Source of the DNA: Sternotherus odoratus
Lineage: Eukaryota > Chordata > Testudines > Kinosternidae
Assembly (NCBI GenBank): GCA_032164245.1
Contig: JAVMKO010000001.1
Coordinates: 167,763,434-167,827,433 of the forward strand
Length of the DNA stretch: 64,000 nucleotides
Direction of reading: 5' to 3'
The position numbers and the translations under genes were made by a program. Shown one piece after another: positions 52,126 to 64,000 of the stretch. The notes under the pieces are model-generated. The model made no database searches and was not told the DNA's origin. It saw nothing but the letters and a program-made list of their open reading frames with translations. Position 1 is the first letter of the stretch; the number at the start of each line of letters is the position of its first letter.

Positions 52126-52536
52126 GGCAAAGGGGGTTTCCTCTTCCATCATGATCTCGGATTCATTTGGTTAGGATGAAATGTTGCATTTGCAAATCTG
52201 CGTCTTTAGCAGACAGTCAGGGAGTCAAACAGGATGTTTAAAAACAGCAGCAGGCAGCGAAAGATTTGATTTGTGAGTATTTATAAAGTTAGTGCAGAAC
52301 ATTCAAGGGAAATGTTTTGTAGAATTTAACCGATTTTCTTACAGAATGTTAGAAAACAAGTGTCAGAATTCTGACTTGCTTTTCTCATTTCAGGTAGTTC
52401 TGTTCTCCCTCTGCCTACTGCACCTGGAGTACTGTGTACACTCCAAAACACGTCTTTTCAGTGTATACTCACTCTTCAAAGCCACTTGTGTATACATATC
52501 TTCTCCCTGGGAAGGCTTAAAGTGTGCTGTGGTCCC
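52126..52536. other. No gene seen
   Basis: AT-rich sequence without recognised features. Confidence 0.4.
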
Positions 52537-52678
52537 AGCAGAAATTAGGGTAACGAGATGTCCCAATTTTATATAGACCGTTTCAATTTTTGGGTCTTTT
52601 TCTTATATAGGCTCCAATTACACCCCACCTGCTGTCCCAATTTTTCACACTTGCTGTCTGGTCACCCTAGCAGAAATA
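52537..52678. mobile_element. Short TIR MITE with 9-10-bp direct flanks
   Basis: AGGGTAACGAGATGTCCCAA at 52547 and TGCTGTCTGGTCACCCT ending 52668 are the imperfect inverted ends of a very common turtle MITE. The flanks AGCAGAAATT and AGCAGAAATA match at 9 of 10. The internal motif CTTATATAGGCTCC is typical. No coding capacity. Confidence 0.75.
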
Positions 52679-53043
52679 TATCATGTAGGTGTTGATTTTT
52701 AAGGTATATGCAACATGCCAGAGTGATACATTCTGAGGCATCTTTAGTGAGCCCAGAATTTGCAGTGGGCCCCATGACACCTGAAAAAAAATTAATGGAA
52801 ATAATGTCGTTATGTGATGAATGCTTCACCTGGCCTGGTTAGATGTGTATCCAGCACATATTTCAGTACTTCACTCAGGTTTCCTTTTGGACTTTAAGTT
52901 CACCTGTAACAGCAAAGAATGATGACACCGATTTTTTGTTTGGTTGGGGTTTTTTTGAACCAATATAGATACACTAGTCTAGTGTGAAAATTCCCTGTGT
53001 TGGCAGAGCATCTAATATATGGTTATTTCTCAGCTGACTGACA
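52679..53043. other. No gene seen
   Basis: Unremarkable sequence with no recognised feature. Confidence 0.4.
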
Positions 53044-53637
53044 GGAAATTGGTATGCAGTGTTGTTGTAGCTGTGCTGGTCCCAGGATATTAGGAAGACA
53101 ATGTGGCTGAGGTAATTTTTTTTGGGGGGGGGGGGACCAACTTCTGCTGTTTAGAGAGGGAAGCTTTTGAAGTTACACAGAGCTCTTCTTCAGGTCTGGG
53201 AAATGTGAGAGAGTCACAGTCAAATATAAGGTGGAACAGATTGTTTAGCTGCATAAGCAGTTAACACATATTTCAAGGGTTTAAGGAGTGTAAATTCATA
53301 ACTTTGCTAGACACTAAAAACCATGGACTGAATTTATGGCTTATTACAACAGTCTATAACCCACTAACTCTCCCCCCTGCCCCATAGCTTTTATTTTTTC
53401 TTCTTTTCCCCTATGACTGGAGAGGTGTTAACTGGCCAATGCATCTTGAATCGTTCATTGAAATATATGTTAACTATTTATGCAAAGCAACCTGTTCCAT
53501 CTTGTATTTATCTGTGACACTATTTCCCAGATCGGAAGAAGAGTTGGGTAAGTTCTCTCTCTCTCAACAACAGAAGCTGGTCCAATAAAAGCTATTACCT
53601 CACTCCCTTTGTCTCTCTAACTGGAAATTAATATTCA
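53044..53637. mobile_element. Penelope-like inverted pair, second family
   Basis: The left arm (AGGTAATTTTTTTTGGGG, GACCAACTTCTGCTG, then GAGCTCTTCTTCAGGTCTGG) is mirrored at the right (GATCGGAAGAAGAGTT, CAGAAGCTGGTCC, GCTATTACCTCACTC). A different sequence of about 330 bp lies between. The flanks GGAAATTGGTATGCA (53044) and GGAAATTAATATTCA (53623) match at 12 of 15, a probable mutated target duplication. Confidence 0.6.
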
Positions 53638-53854
53638 GCTTCCATTATGTACAGGGAGTGACCATCCCATCCCTATGAACTTTTAAAAGGATCAAAATGA
53701 AGAAATAGCAACATTTAAAAGTCTAATATATTCAACAAGAACTAAAGCCATGTCCCTATTGCCTCTGGTTGTGTTACCTCACCCTACTCCACCCTGTCCC
53801 ATGTCCCTGTGAATTGCAAATAATAGCATGTATGCATGTGCAACCAGAGCCGGG
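53638..53854. other. No gene seen
   Basis: Spacer without recognised features. Confidence 0.4.
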
Positions 53855-53935
53855 ATTGAACCAAAGTTCTGGTCCTATGTCTGTGTGCTTTAAAGACCTG
53901 TTGGAAATCTCTGAACGCATCCTAGCTAGAGACTC
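53855..53935 (-). repeat. MIR fragment
   Basis: AGAGCCGGGATTGAACCAAA plus GTTCTGGTCC is the reverse of the MIR tRNA-related head. Short and diverged. Confidence 0.45.
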
Positions 53936-53969
53936 ACTCCTAACTGAGCATTGCTGTATAGTATTATTT

Positions 53970-54315
53970 ATGCTATGTCTGCACTACACAATTAAGTGGA
54001 CCTAAATTAAATCGGCATACAGCTTCCACAATAATTACATTGCCTGGGCATGTCTACACTTTGTTCCTTGTGTGGGCGGTGAGCATCCTCACCAGGAGTG
54101 CTTGTTGTATCCATTCTACTGTCAGCACGGGGCATTGTGGGATGGCTCCTGAAAACCAGTAATGACCTAAGCAACACCGTGTCTACACGGACACTGCCTC
54201 AACCTAACTACATTGACCTTTACTTTATGCCACTGGCGTTACTGAGTCAGCATAATGAGGCAGTTACATTGGCAGGAGGGAAATTTAAGTGTAGACACGG
54301 GTTGACATAAGCTGC
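53970..54315. mobile_element. Harbinger-derived MITE, right end altered
   Basis: It starts TGCTATGTCTGCACTACACA and contains inverted GTGTAGACACGG near 54290. Positions 54087-54105 (CCTCACCAGGAGTGCTTGT) are identical to 25498-25516 upstream of the Harbinger transposase relic. This suggests an internally deleted derivative of that element. Confidence 0.6.
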
Positions 54316-54729
54316 CTTAGACAATCTTCTGGGTGGTACAAGGAAAATGGAGAGAAGCTGGGTAATGGAACACCCAGCCTTTACACTCATGTACAAAGAG
54401 CAAGGCGCAAACCAGTGCCACATGCTAGGACTAGTGATGAGAGCGAACCTCACAAGGTACACAGTGGAGAGATTTAAAAGCAAGCAACCATCCCTGAGAT
54501 ATAGGTATTTTCCAACTGCCTAGAAAGTGTGGGTCTATTTTCGCCAGGAGACACACAGCAGCAATCTATTATACAAAAGGTGAAGATAACAGTGATTTTC
54601 CATGAGCTGGGGAAAATGCTGACCCAGCAATGTGAGTTAAGGCAGGAGTCAGTGGCTCAGAGATGACACCTACAGGGATCAGTCCTTGCCCTGACTAAAG
54701 GTTGAGAGACAGACAGGTGGAGGAAGGAC
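54316..54729. other. No gene seen
   Basis: Ordinary sequence, nothing recognised. Confidence 0.4.
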
Positions 54730-55050
54730 AACTGAGTGAGTAAGGCATTACAGTGGGACTCTGGAGATATGGGGTCAGATGTTGGCTCTGCCACTGACCT
54801 ACCGTATGAACTTGGGCAAGTCATTTAGGCTCAGATCTACAAAGGTTCTTTGGGTGCCTAAATATCTTTAGGCTCTGAGCCTCAATTCCCTGCCTCCAAA
54901 ATAGGGATAATAATGCTCCCTTTCTCAAACCCTTTTTCTAGATCATAAATTCTTCAGAGCAGGAACAGTCTCTTCCTATTTGCCTGTATAATGATTAACA
55001 TAACAGAGTGGGGACTAGGTGCCACCATGATATAAATAATAAATAGAAAG
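54730..55050 (+). repeat. MIR/CORE-SINE with tail, interrupted in the core
   Basis: ACTCTGGAGATATGGGGTCA, GTTGGCTCTGCCACTGACCT and GAACTTGGGCAAGTCATTTA follow MIR. About 50 bp of other sequence (CTCAGATCTACAAAGGTTCT onward) come next, and MIR resumes with GAGCCTCAATTCCCTG and AAAATAGGGATAATAATGCT. The tail GAGCAGGAACAGTCTCTTCC and TACAAATAAT-like end continue to about 55050. Confidence 0.78.
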
Positions 55051-55824
55051 TAGGAGAGCCTAGCTTTAGGGGGCTCCAAATAAAAGAAATAGTTAATACA
55101 ATGATACCAGCTAAACCAAAGCAGATCCATTACTTTTTTCCCCGAGCCTTTGCATTTGGAAGGCTTCTGATTGAAAACATTTGCTTTGTCAAAGACGACC
55201 ACCTACCTCATTAACAGAAGAAATGATTCACCGGAATGCAAGCACATTTCACAAGCTTGGGAAAAGAACAAAACTTATTCCTCTACATTCTTCTTCATGA
55301 ACACACCCAGGCAAGAGACAATTAATTATCTAGACAACCAAAGAGCGGCTCAATAGAAGGAAAAGGAGAGGAGCAGGGCGCTCCAGCCCCCTCACAGAAG
55401 GAAAAGTTGAGTATGTGCCATAACCCCATAGCTATTGAATAATGTTTCTTTCCCAAATTAACTAGTAACTAACAAGCCACACCCCTGATTAACTATTAGG
55501 GAGAGAAACTAGGGGGTTTTAATTAAGAAATTGCCTTTGATAGCTAATGGTGGGGAGGGAGAAATGAACTGAGGAAAAATGGCAACATCAGAAAACAATC
55601 TACTCAAATAAAACCTAAACCCTGCTCAAAAATATTTTTCAAAAAAAGTAGTAACTGCTGACCCTCCTGTTTTAAAAGGCAGGATTGTTTACTGTTACTC
55701 ATAGCCACCTGTTGTACTCTACATGCCAGTACAAGCCAGATATATTGCCAGTGTTTGTTAGCTTGCTGCCCAAGTCAAAGGGTTTGTGTGAGAACAACTG
55801 ACTCACATGTGTGTGAGGAACTGT
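55051..55824. other. No gene seen
   Basis: AT-rich, no recognised element. Confidence 0.4.
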
Positions 55825-56045
55825 GGTCTTGTGAGAGCACAAAGCTCGGTGTCAGGAGTTCTGGGTTCTGTCTCAGCCTTGCGCGTGTGACTTTGGGCAC
55901 ATCATCTCACCTCTCTGTCTTGAGGAAGTTTCCCCCTTTGTAAAACCAGGCTAGTTATATGTCCCTCCGCATGGGGCCCAGTGGAACCTTTGTGCTTTAA
56001 ATTTTGTAAAGCGCTTTGCTTTGGAAGGTGCTATGGAAGCTTGTA
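55825..56045 (+). repeat. MIR SINE
   Basis: GGTGTCAGGAGTTCTGGGTT, CGTGTGACTTTGGGCACATC and ACCTCTCTGTCTTGAGGAAG follow the MIR consensus, continuing to TTTGTAAAGCGCTTTGCTTT. Confidence 0.78.
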
Positions 56046-59000
56046 CCTTTTTAGAGCAAATATCACACCCATAAAAAGGAGGAGGAGGATCACCCCTGCG
56101 CAGAGCGCCAACACAAGACCTGAGTGTTTAAGCGGAGCATGGGTATTTGTGCCAGGGTGAATTTCGCCAATGCATTGAAAAATGTTACCACTATCTCATG
56201 AGCAACAGCAAAGGGAGAAAAGAGCAGTCCGGAAGGACTGGTTGGCTTGGAGACTAGTAACGCAATGCAATACAGAAGCTTTTGCTAGTAGGTCATTGTT
56301 CGAACCTGGACTAGGTCAGGGTGAGACAGAAGGTCATTATCACCTGATGGCTGTTTGGTGGTCTACCATCACAACTGACACTTATGGTATTCCCGCTGAT
56401 CGCTCACCAAAGAGGCCATAAGCGCCTGCTCATTCCAACCAATGGTCTCTCTAGCTTTTCTAGACACTTTAGTGGGGGGGTGGAAACATGCTCTGTGTGT
56501 GAATTATTAAACAATAGACTTCTGTCTCAAGGGCTGTCTGCCACTTTCCAGAAGTACTAAAGCCACTTAGTAAATCAATGACAGAAGAAGAACAACACAG
56601 GGTTAGACTGAGCATGACTGGGATTGTTACATCATTTGAAAATCAAAATCAAATGAAAAGATAGTATAGAAGAAAAGGTCTTATACATACCTTGGGAAGT
56701 TAATGATTAGATTAAGTCAACCTGAAGCCTTTTAGTCAGCTACCTTGTCGGGGCTATGATGGAGGCATCTGCTGATTAGATAAAAATAATTTAAAATGTA
56801 ATACAAACATGAGTTTTCTGGGGCTGTGTTTTTTACTTCAACCCTCTGTATTCCCTAGGAATGTAAATCTGAATTATCATACTGTAAATACCCAAGACCT
56901 GTTGCATCTTGTACATGTAGGAAAGGTTTCTGAGACAGACATTTGTGCCAAACGTTTAGTAGAATTGCTCCATATGTGACTATCACTGATTACATTTGGA
57001 CTAAACATTTTTCTTAGCTGGGTGCCTTTGACAAACACAGAATAATGGGAAACTAAAGCATGAATTTCATCACTGAGGGTCAGAAGATATTGTCACTGTG
57101 TTACGTGACAAACACTTAAATCTGTCATCTTTCCATCCAAAAAATCGTATCCAAAATGTTTAATGGCCCAGGCTTGGCCTTTCAAATAAGTGAAGGAAGG
57201 CAGCCCCAGTGCTGAGTCTCAAATCAAAGCTCACCTGGTCAAGATTCATTTCCACAGACTATTTCTGAGGCCTAAATTGACCATGTAGGAATAGGAGTAA
57301 TTTGCTTGTTGGATAAGTTCCTCCTCTTTTGTTCTAGATCTGATTCTGCAGCCCTTATCCACCCTGAATAGCACTTAGTCACATGGATAATCCCATTGAA
57401 CACACTTGAATAAGGTGAGGGTTACCCAAATCAGGATTCCTGTTTAAAAAAAAAAAGTACACACACAGTCAATTGTGCCTTTAAGGGACTGGCCTGCACT
57501 GAGGCAGCATGGAGTCAGGCTGACCCAGGGAACACTTCAGCATAGAGCATGCCTCTGGAAAGCAAAATCTGTCCCTGAGCAACCTAGTGAGTGGCTCTTA
57601 GAAGTAGCACAGCCTGGGCCTGCTAATGCCCCTGGCTCGCTGCGCTCCTGGTGTCCTTCCCTCCCCTTGTACAACTACAATGGCCAGGGACAATCTTGCA
57701 GTCTGCCCTTGCGAGAAGAAAGACCATTACACTTGAAACTTTTGTTTTCCGTAGCAATGGACCTGAATCGTGACATTGGATCAAACTCAGAATTTCCCCA
57801 AGTTGAGCGGTGTTTGGGTTCCTGGTTCAGGCCATGAACAAAGAGAAACCCACATTTCAGTTTCAGTTTGGAGGTACCTAGGGAACATCCCAGGAATGAA
57901 TCTGAATGGTTGGTTTAAGACTCTCTCTAGTTTTTCCCCAAGACAATAACACTGCTCAGATTTGGGCTCTGGCCCAGTAGAGGGAAGCAGGGAACTAATG
58001 AAACCTGACTTTAAAAGAGTGTGGAGAAATGTCAGTGTTGCCAATGCTTGCAATTTTAACACAAGTCTTGTGATAATTGGTGTTTTTCTTAAAGCATCAG
58101 CACCCGGAGTCAGGTGATTACATGGAGATCTCAGCTTGATTTAAAAAAGGTGTAGCCTTCATGGTTTCATAAAAAAAGGCTTGAAAACATGAACCCCCAA
58201 AGTTCAAAAACAAGAAAGCAACTAAAAAGAACCCAAGCTGTTGTACTTGTAAAATCTCCTCCTTGTTGAGAGTGGGGGGTTGGTGGCACTGTTCCCTACA
58301 TAGCTCAAAGAGGATTTTACAGCCTGCATATGAATTTGGTGCTCCCTGGTCCTGAGGAGTAACTAGCCCGGCCTGGAGCCACGTTTACTGCTGGCAGCTG
58401 CTGCACAAATACCTCACTGCTGAACTTTGCAGGACTGAGTAGCACCCGTTTCCCTACTAAACTCTTCCAATCCTGCCCTGCAACACGGCTACTAATTCAG
58501 GCCCAAGCCTCACTTGATTGGAGGCAGCCAGTGACGCTGAACTGTTGAATTTCTATCTGCACCCAACAAGTTAGGATCTGCCGGGTGCTCCATTATCTGT
58601 TGAAACAACTTCCTGTGTTGTTATGGTCTATTTAATCAGTGGGAGCTTTGGGCTGCGGTTCTTTTTCTGGCTTAGTTCAGCACTAGGAGCGGCAGAGCTA
58701 TTATTCCATGCCTTGCCACCGCCAGGGGTGAAAGCGGGTGCTGCAAGGAGATGGATCACATGGAACTGGAATGTCACAGCACGGCAACATCTGAAATGTG
58801 ACATTGCACCTGTATTGCAAAGGCACTTGGAGGCACAATGCAAGGGCTAATGCTTGTGCAAATGCTCCAGCAGTTGAGTTGTAGATGCAGTGTGATTTAC
58901 CCTCATATGGAAGGAGGTACAGCAGAGCACCACCCTCCCTTGAACACTGGCCAGAGCTATTTACATATGGGTAGACCGCACACCCTTTTCCTTCTTGGGT

Positions 59001-59552
59001 CCCAGCCTGCCTGCAGCCAAACTAACCCCTCAGAAGTAAAATAGTAACTGGGATTAATTTCTTATCTCAGGCACTCAGTGCTGTTAACAAGGAAAAAACC
59101 TCAGTACTGTTCTTAGTCAAAATAACCAGTGGAGTGCTTAAAAAATGAGACATTATTTCCATATAACAGAAGATTCAAGCTCCCACTGGAAGAAATGGAG
59201 AAGAGCTCTTGAGTTCTCTAGCCGGTGAACCAGAGAACAGGGAGAGAGAGGCACCAGGCTGCGTCAAAGAGGTCATGCCCCGGCGGCGGCTGTTGTGTCA
59301 AGAGAATGGGAGGAAGCGGAAGAGCTTCTGTTGGGGAAAAGGTGTTAAATTGGCTCCTGTAGATATGGTTTCTCCAAAGTACCACAGAATGAGAAGAGCG
59401 TCTCATTGCAGGAGGATCCTGGTGTTTTACATAGGGGGTATAGATCCTGTTGGTGCTTGTGGAAAGGCCTCCCTCTCAAATTTGGAAAATATACTGTGTA
59501 TGGGGAAGGTGGCTCTCCAGCAGCCTTTCGTAGTCTTAGATTTTAAAAGGAT
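56046..59552. other. No gene seen in 3.5 kb
   Basis: AT-rich sequence with scattered short frames (up to about 120 codons near 57475 and 59209) that lack domains and splice context. A weak TAATCCCATTGAACACACTT repeat trace lies at about 57330-57440. Confidence 0.4.
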
Positions 59553-59705
59553 CATTAAGATCTAGTCTGACCTCTTCCATAACGCAGGCCAGAGAACTTC
59601 ACCAGTGATTCCTTCATCAAGCCCAGGACGTCTGGCTGAGCTAGACAAAGTCTTTTTGAAAGACATCCAGTCCAGATATAAAGCCTTCTTGTGATGGAAG
59701 ATCTT
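59553..59705 (-). repeat. CR1 fragment
   Basis: AAGATCTAGTCTGACCTCTT, GCAGGCCAGAGAACTTCACC and GATTCCTTCATCAAGCCC are reversed CR1 3' sequence of the same variant as 49985-50085. Confidence 0.75.
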
Positions 59706-62700
59706 CCGCTTCCCTAAGAAAGCTGCTCCTTTGCTTCTCACCAGCCCCTGTACTGTCTCTGGATGGGTGGGGAGAGTTAACCTGCAGCCTCCCCACAATC
59801 TCTTCTGCAGAACAGCCCTGTGATATAAGTCACCTCAGGTGTGTCTTGTTTTTCTTGTAACCTGCCGTGCAGAATCAAGATGATGAAACAGAAGGGAAAT
59901 GAATGGAAGGGTTTAGATTTGCCTGTGGGGATGTTAGCAATAAATTCACATTCTTTTCTGTTACCACAGAGGAACCAAAGCATGTTTGAACTGCAAGCCT
60001 GATGCTTCCTTCTGAGGCCTGTAAAAACAATGTTCAACAGCTTTTTGCTTTATGCAGAAGCTAAAACAAAACTATTAATGACGAGAACAAACTGAACAGG
60101 CCTGGATTGTGGATCGTGCAGAAGCCAGGGGACTTCTGAGGCAGCATCCTGACTCATTCCCCCATACACAGAGGGAGTGCACATTCTGCATCATTTCTTA
60201 GGAAAGTGCAGACGACTGCATCTTGCCTAGGCTTAACCCGACCTCCTTCCCACCACCTTTGGAGAGGTGGAAAAAGGCAGCTCTGTGCTTCGCAGCCTGC
60301 AGGGAATGAGATCATGCCAGGTCTTTGCCTGGGGTGCAAGAGTAGAGAAATGTGCCTTGGACCATTTTTCCCACCTCTGCATAAAATCCCAGATGCACCC
60401 CACTTCTAAATACAAATAATTTTCATCATTCACAAGTTTGCATCTATGACCATAAAAGGAAACACTGAGTCTACCCAGGTAGTGCCCAATTTTCAGTGCA
60501 ACTTCTACCCAACCTGTTGTGTATGTGCAGCTTCTTACATATGCACAACCCTGAATATGTACTTCTGTGCACTAGTGTACGCATGAGCAGTTAATAGATC
60601 ACATGCATGCACAGGAGATGTCATTCCTTGTGTTTTGTAAATGAATGCATTTTGCAATCAATCATACACATGTACATTGGGAGACGTTTAAAAGTCAGGT
60701 GCACTGCCTGCGAAAGAAAATGGCTTTGAAAAGCTGAGGCTAGATTCCTTTAGCAAGAACATATTTCAACATTAGCAAAATTTCAGTCAGTAACTGGATG
60801 AGTCTTTTTTCCCCTTCTTGCTACCTCTTAGAAATGAGGCATCAGTAGCATTGTGGCCTGAGGATACACAGAACCAGATGGCCATGCATTGAAACCCTAA
60901 GGATCACCTATGCCATTAGCACCATAGTAGGAGGTGTAGTTGATGCAGATAACACTGTATTTCAAAAGTTGAAAGCCTGAACTCTTGCGAGATCTACAAT
61001 TGTCCAGAGATTATTTAGTTGGAGGATAGAAGTTCTAAGCAGAGGCCCTCAAGCAACATTTGATTCCACAGAGTCCAACTTTATTGACTTTCAAACTAGC
61101 TATTTCCCCAGGTTTTTTGGGAGTCAGAGGTTGAGTGGGTAGGGCCTCCACTTTGAAAGATTGAATGAATTGAAGTTGCACTTGTTCAACTTCCGGTCTG
61201 ATTTTAAATGGAGGTAATTTAAAGCAGTGCAAAACACTGTGTGGATACTTATTTTCATTTTTTTCCCCAACAGTTTTATTTTGACTCTATTAGGAATTCA
61301 TTTAAGCGAAGCCAAAATACGCCCTTCTTAATTAAACCGAGAGTGTTCACACAAACTTTTAGCACTGGTGTATTAAACCAGTACAACTTTCTTGTGTAGA
61401 CAGCAGAATATTGATATTGGACAATCTGGATTGATGGTCCCAATCTTTAAGGAGACACTAGTAATTTTGTGCCACTATGCAGGTGCCCAACTTGACACCT
61501 TTTAAGGGTTCAATTTTTAGAGAGCAGATAATTGGCAATTTCTGAAAATCAGGTCCACTCAAGGCATCATGTTTTGGTACCCAAAAATCAATAGTGCAAG
61601 CAAACTCAGAGGTTTAGATATGCACATTGTACTAGCTGAAAGATCAAAAGTTCCCGCTCATTTGAGCTCAACCTTTCCCTCATATTTCATTAGTGGCCAC
61701 GGAGAAGCTTCTGTGTGACAGTACGTCACCCTTAATTTTGTCCCTAAGGAATGGCTTCAGTGCCAGCTTCACCTCCTCTTTTGCAAGGTGTAGTTGATGC
61801 CTCTTATTGCGAAAGGCTGCATGGAAAATGTTTCTGAGTATGTTGCCGTGTTCTCAATTAGAAGCTGATGCATGATTATTAATTTGTTTGGAAGGAATGT
61901 ACTGGCAAGGTGGTGGCTGACAACTGGTTATGTAAGGAGTTACATGAGTGAGCCTTTCCCTCTGCTGCAACTTCTGGTGTTTGTGGATAGCAGCCTCCTA
62001 GGTGCCTTCCACACTCTGCGCTAAGTGGTTCAGGTGCAGTAGGTTACGGAATTCCATTTCTGTGTAGTGGGGAAAAAAAAGAATAAATAGTTTGGGGACA
62101 TATTGCAAAATACAGGATGTTGTCCAAACAGTCAGGAAAACTATTCCCAAGAGAGAGATTAGGCAGCATCAACCCTCAGGGTCACTACTGATGGGAAAGT
62201 AGATTGCTGAGTAGGTTATACCAAGCTTTTCAAGTCTAACTTGAAATCTAGTTCAGATTTCAGGTAAAATCAAGTTTGAGATCGCCCCCATTTCTAGTGG
62301 ACAATCACAAAATGTAGGATGATCAGCATCACCACCATTCAAAAGGATAACAATTTGAGTAGGGTGTTTGTAATTTGCTTCAATCCCAATCACCATGGAC
62401 CCAGAAACTTTTCTGATAAAAGAATTTTCATGCTTTTGCATTTTCCACAAGGATATATATTTTACAGGGACTCCGAATAATGAAGATATTGATAGGTGCA
62501 TCTGTCTCAGGGGAGATTATGAAGAACAGAACAAAGTTAGAACTAGGTTTATTTTAAAGTCAATTTCTTTCTGGCCTCCACTTTAGAAAATGGATTTTGA
62601 GGACTCCATGCTCTTAAACATGGCAGAGATTTAAAGGTTGTATTGTGTATGTAACCCAGTGTACTGGCTAATAAATACTATACATTGGCGTGGAGTAAAA

Positions 62701-64000
62701 TAGCTACCCTCCAATATAACCAGCACAGGCAGTTGGTATCCCACACAAGTATCCCACTCAAACAGGGGACTTTCAAAAGTGCTAAGCAGCCTGCAGTTCC
62801 CAATGAAAGTGCTATGTATGGATTTAAGAGCCTAACTTCAGGCTCCTGGGTTTTCTTTTCTTTAAAATAAATAAATAAAAAATCTTGGTGTTAGTTTCTC
62901 TTTAACAAAATTCTTCACACTAGTAAATTCCATAGAGTAGCTAACAATTTGAAACAGCTGAATATGTATTTGGAATGGTTTTAGATTTCTTCATCTGATT
63001 ACTCTGTGATGTGCTTTGCTATACAGCACTCATACATGCACATTCATACAGAACTTCATCCTCCAGGATTGTCATTGGCACCTCTTATGAGCAACAAATT
63101 CAATCTACAAATGTAAGTGAAGAAAGCGGATAAGACCGTCTAGCCTTTGATTTGTTTTAATTAATGCCTCAAGCTTTTAAACTGAAGACAGTCAGCATTA
63201 AATCATGTATATAATACCATAATAAACTGCTGTTTTCCTCAATCAGTCAATAAGAGCTACTTAACCTGTCCCCATTGATCTGTTTGCAGTTTGGTTTTTT
63301 GCCCCAAAACAGAACAAAGCCCTACTGTAATAACGGAAGGATAGTAATTGGTATATTTACACACACAAGCATGCACACACACACGTAAGGTTTAGATGTT
63401 CAGTTTGCTTTAACTGCATGATGTACTCTACCTTTTGTTCCCTAATAATTACAGCAAACTTTTCCCAAGTAGAAGAATTTACATACAATAGATATAGAAC
63501 ATAATTATATTTATTGATAATCACATTTGAACTTTGAAAAGAGTGAACATTAAGAGGTGTATTAAAACATACCCAGGTCTAAACAGTCTCAATATTTTCT
63601 GCTGTAGAAAATGTATACAAATGGTAGAAATACTATATACACAGTATATTTATATTAGACTATTCATCACACAGTTCATTCATTTAGGACACATACCATG
63701 CCACTGTACATGTGGTTCTATTATATACCTAATCTAAACAAACTGCTTGTGAAGAGTTCGATAATGTTATTAGAATATAACATTTAACTACAGTTTATCA
63801 TGAATTAATTTCAGCCAAAAAAAACCCCAAACCTTAGTTGCTTCTAGTTTTACATTACCCACACTAACCGATCCTTATTACACAACTGACTGGTAACAAA
63901 AAATAATCTTATATTTTACTGATCTTACATTATATACAAGTTACTACTGTATATCAAAAGTGAACTTCTGTGCTTCACTCCACCAGCCAGTCTGAGAATA
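59706..64000. other. No gene seen in 4.3 kb; weak MITE trace at 61280-61420
   Basis: AT-rich and apparently unique. TTAATTAAACCGAGAGTGTT and CAACTTTCTTGTGTAGACAG near 61330-61400 resemble a degraded MITE. (CA)n patches lie near 63359-63385. No exon, RNA gene or complete mobile element is recognised. Regulatory or conserved non-coding elements cannot be judged without alignment. Confidence 0.4.

Noticed and set aside
57475..57837. 120-codon plus-strand frame as a candidate exon
   Set aside because: No conserved motif, no convincing splice sites at its edges and no neighbouring frame with similar codon use.

Overview
The window reads as non-coding DNA of a large vertebrate genome, most likely a turtle or a close sauropsid relative. 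The reasons are the repeats: CR1 LINE 3' ends with the TCTATGATTCTATGAT-type tail, MIR/CORE-SINEs, several short hAT families, PIF/Harbinger elements and their MITEs, Helitrons, LTR elements and Penelope-like fragments that I recognise from sauropsid genomes. That assignment rests on memory of repeat families; no database was searched. I see no convincing host exon, tRNA, rRNA or CRISPR array. The open frames are short, run through repeats on both strands and lack conserved domains, apart from decayed transposon proteins. The window is best read as intergenic or deep intronic.

Layout. 0-5 kb: palindromic MITE, an LTR retrotransposon remnant abutting a Penelope-like inverted insertion, and a MIR. 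6-7.5 kb: a decayed non-LTR reverse transcriptase on the minus strand. 9-11.4 kb: an LTR-like unit split by a solo LTR with a 5-bp target duplication. 11.7-14.5 kb: MITE, hAT ends and a complete short Helitron. 15.4-17 kb: a CR1 LINE split by a hAT with a perfect 8-bp duplication. 18.4-18.6 kb and 24.6-24.7 kb: two very small fold-back insertions. 22.3-23.4 kb: a second Helitron with a 600-bp TA-duplicating inverted-repeat element inside. 25.5-27.7 kb: a PIF/Harbinger relic with both of its convergent genes. 28-29 kb: LTR fragment with a nested hAT. 30-31 kb: hAT and the end of a second LINE. 34-37.4 kb: three hAT copies. 38.8-53 kb: assorted SINE, CR1, TIR elements, a Harbinger-type MITE, a hAT and a cassette of consecutive hairpins. 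53-56 kb: Penelope-like pair, MITE and MIRs. 56-64 kb: almost featureless AT-rich sequence.

The elements do not form a pathway, but they give a readable insertion history. Nesting and paralogous empty sites inside the window fix exact boundaries and target duplications for several families. The least ordinary signal is a family of short insertions sharing the tip sequence ACAGACTAACACGGCTGCT. They carry inverted copies of themselves and 9-15 bp target duplications at five sites, two of them reduced to about 80 bp.
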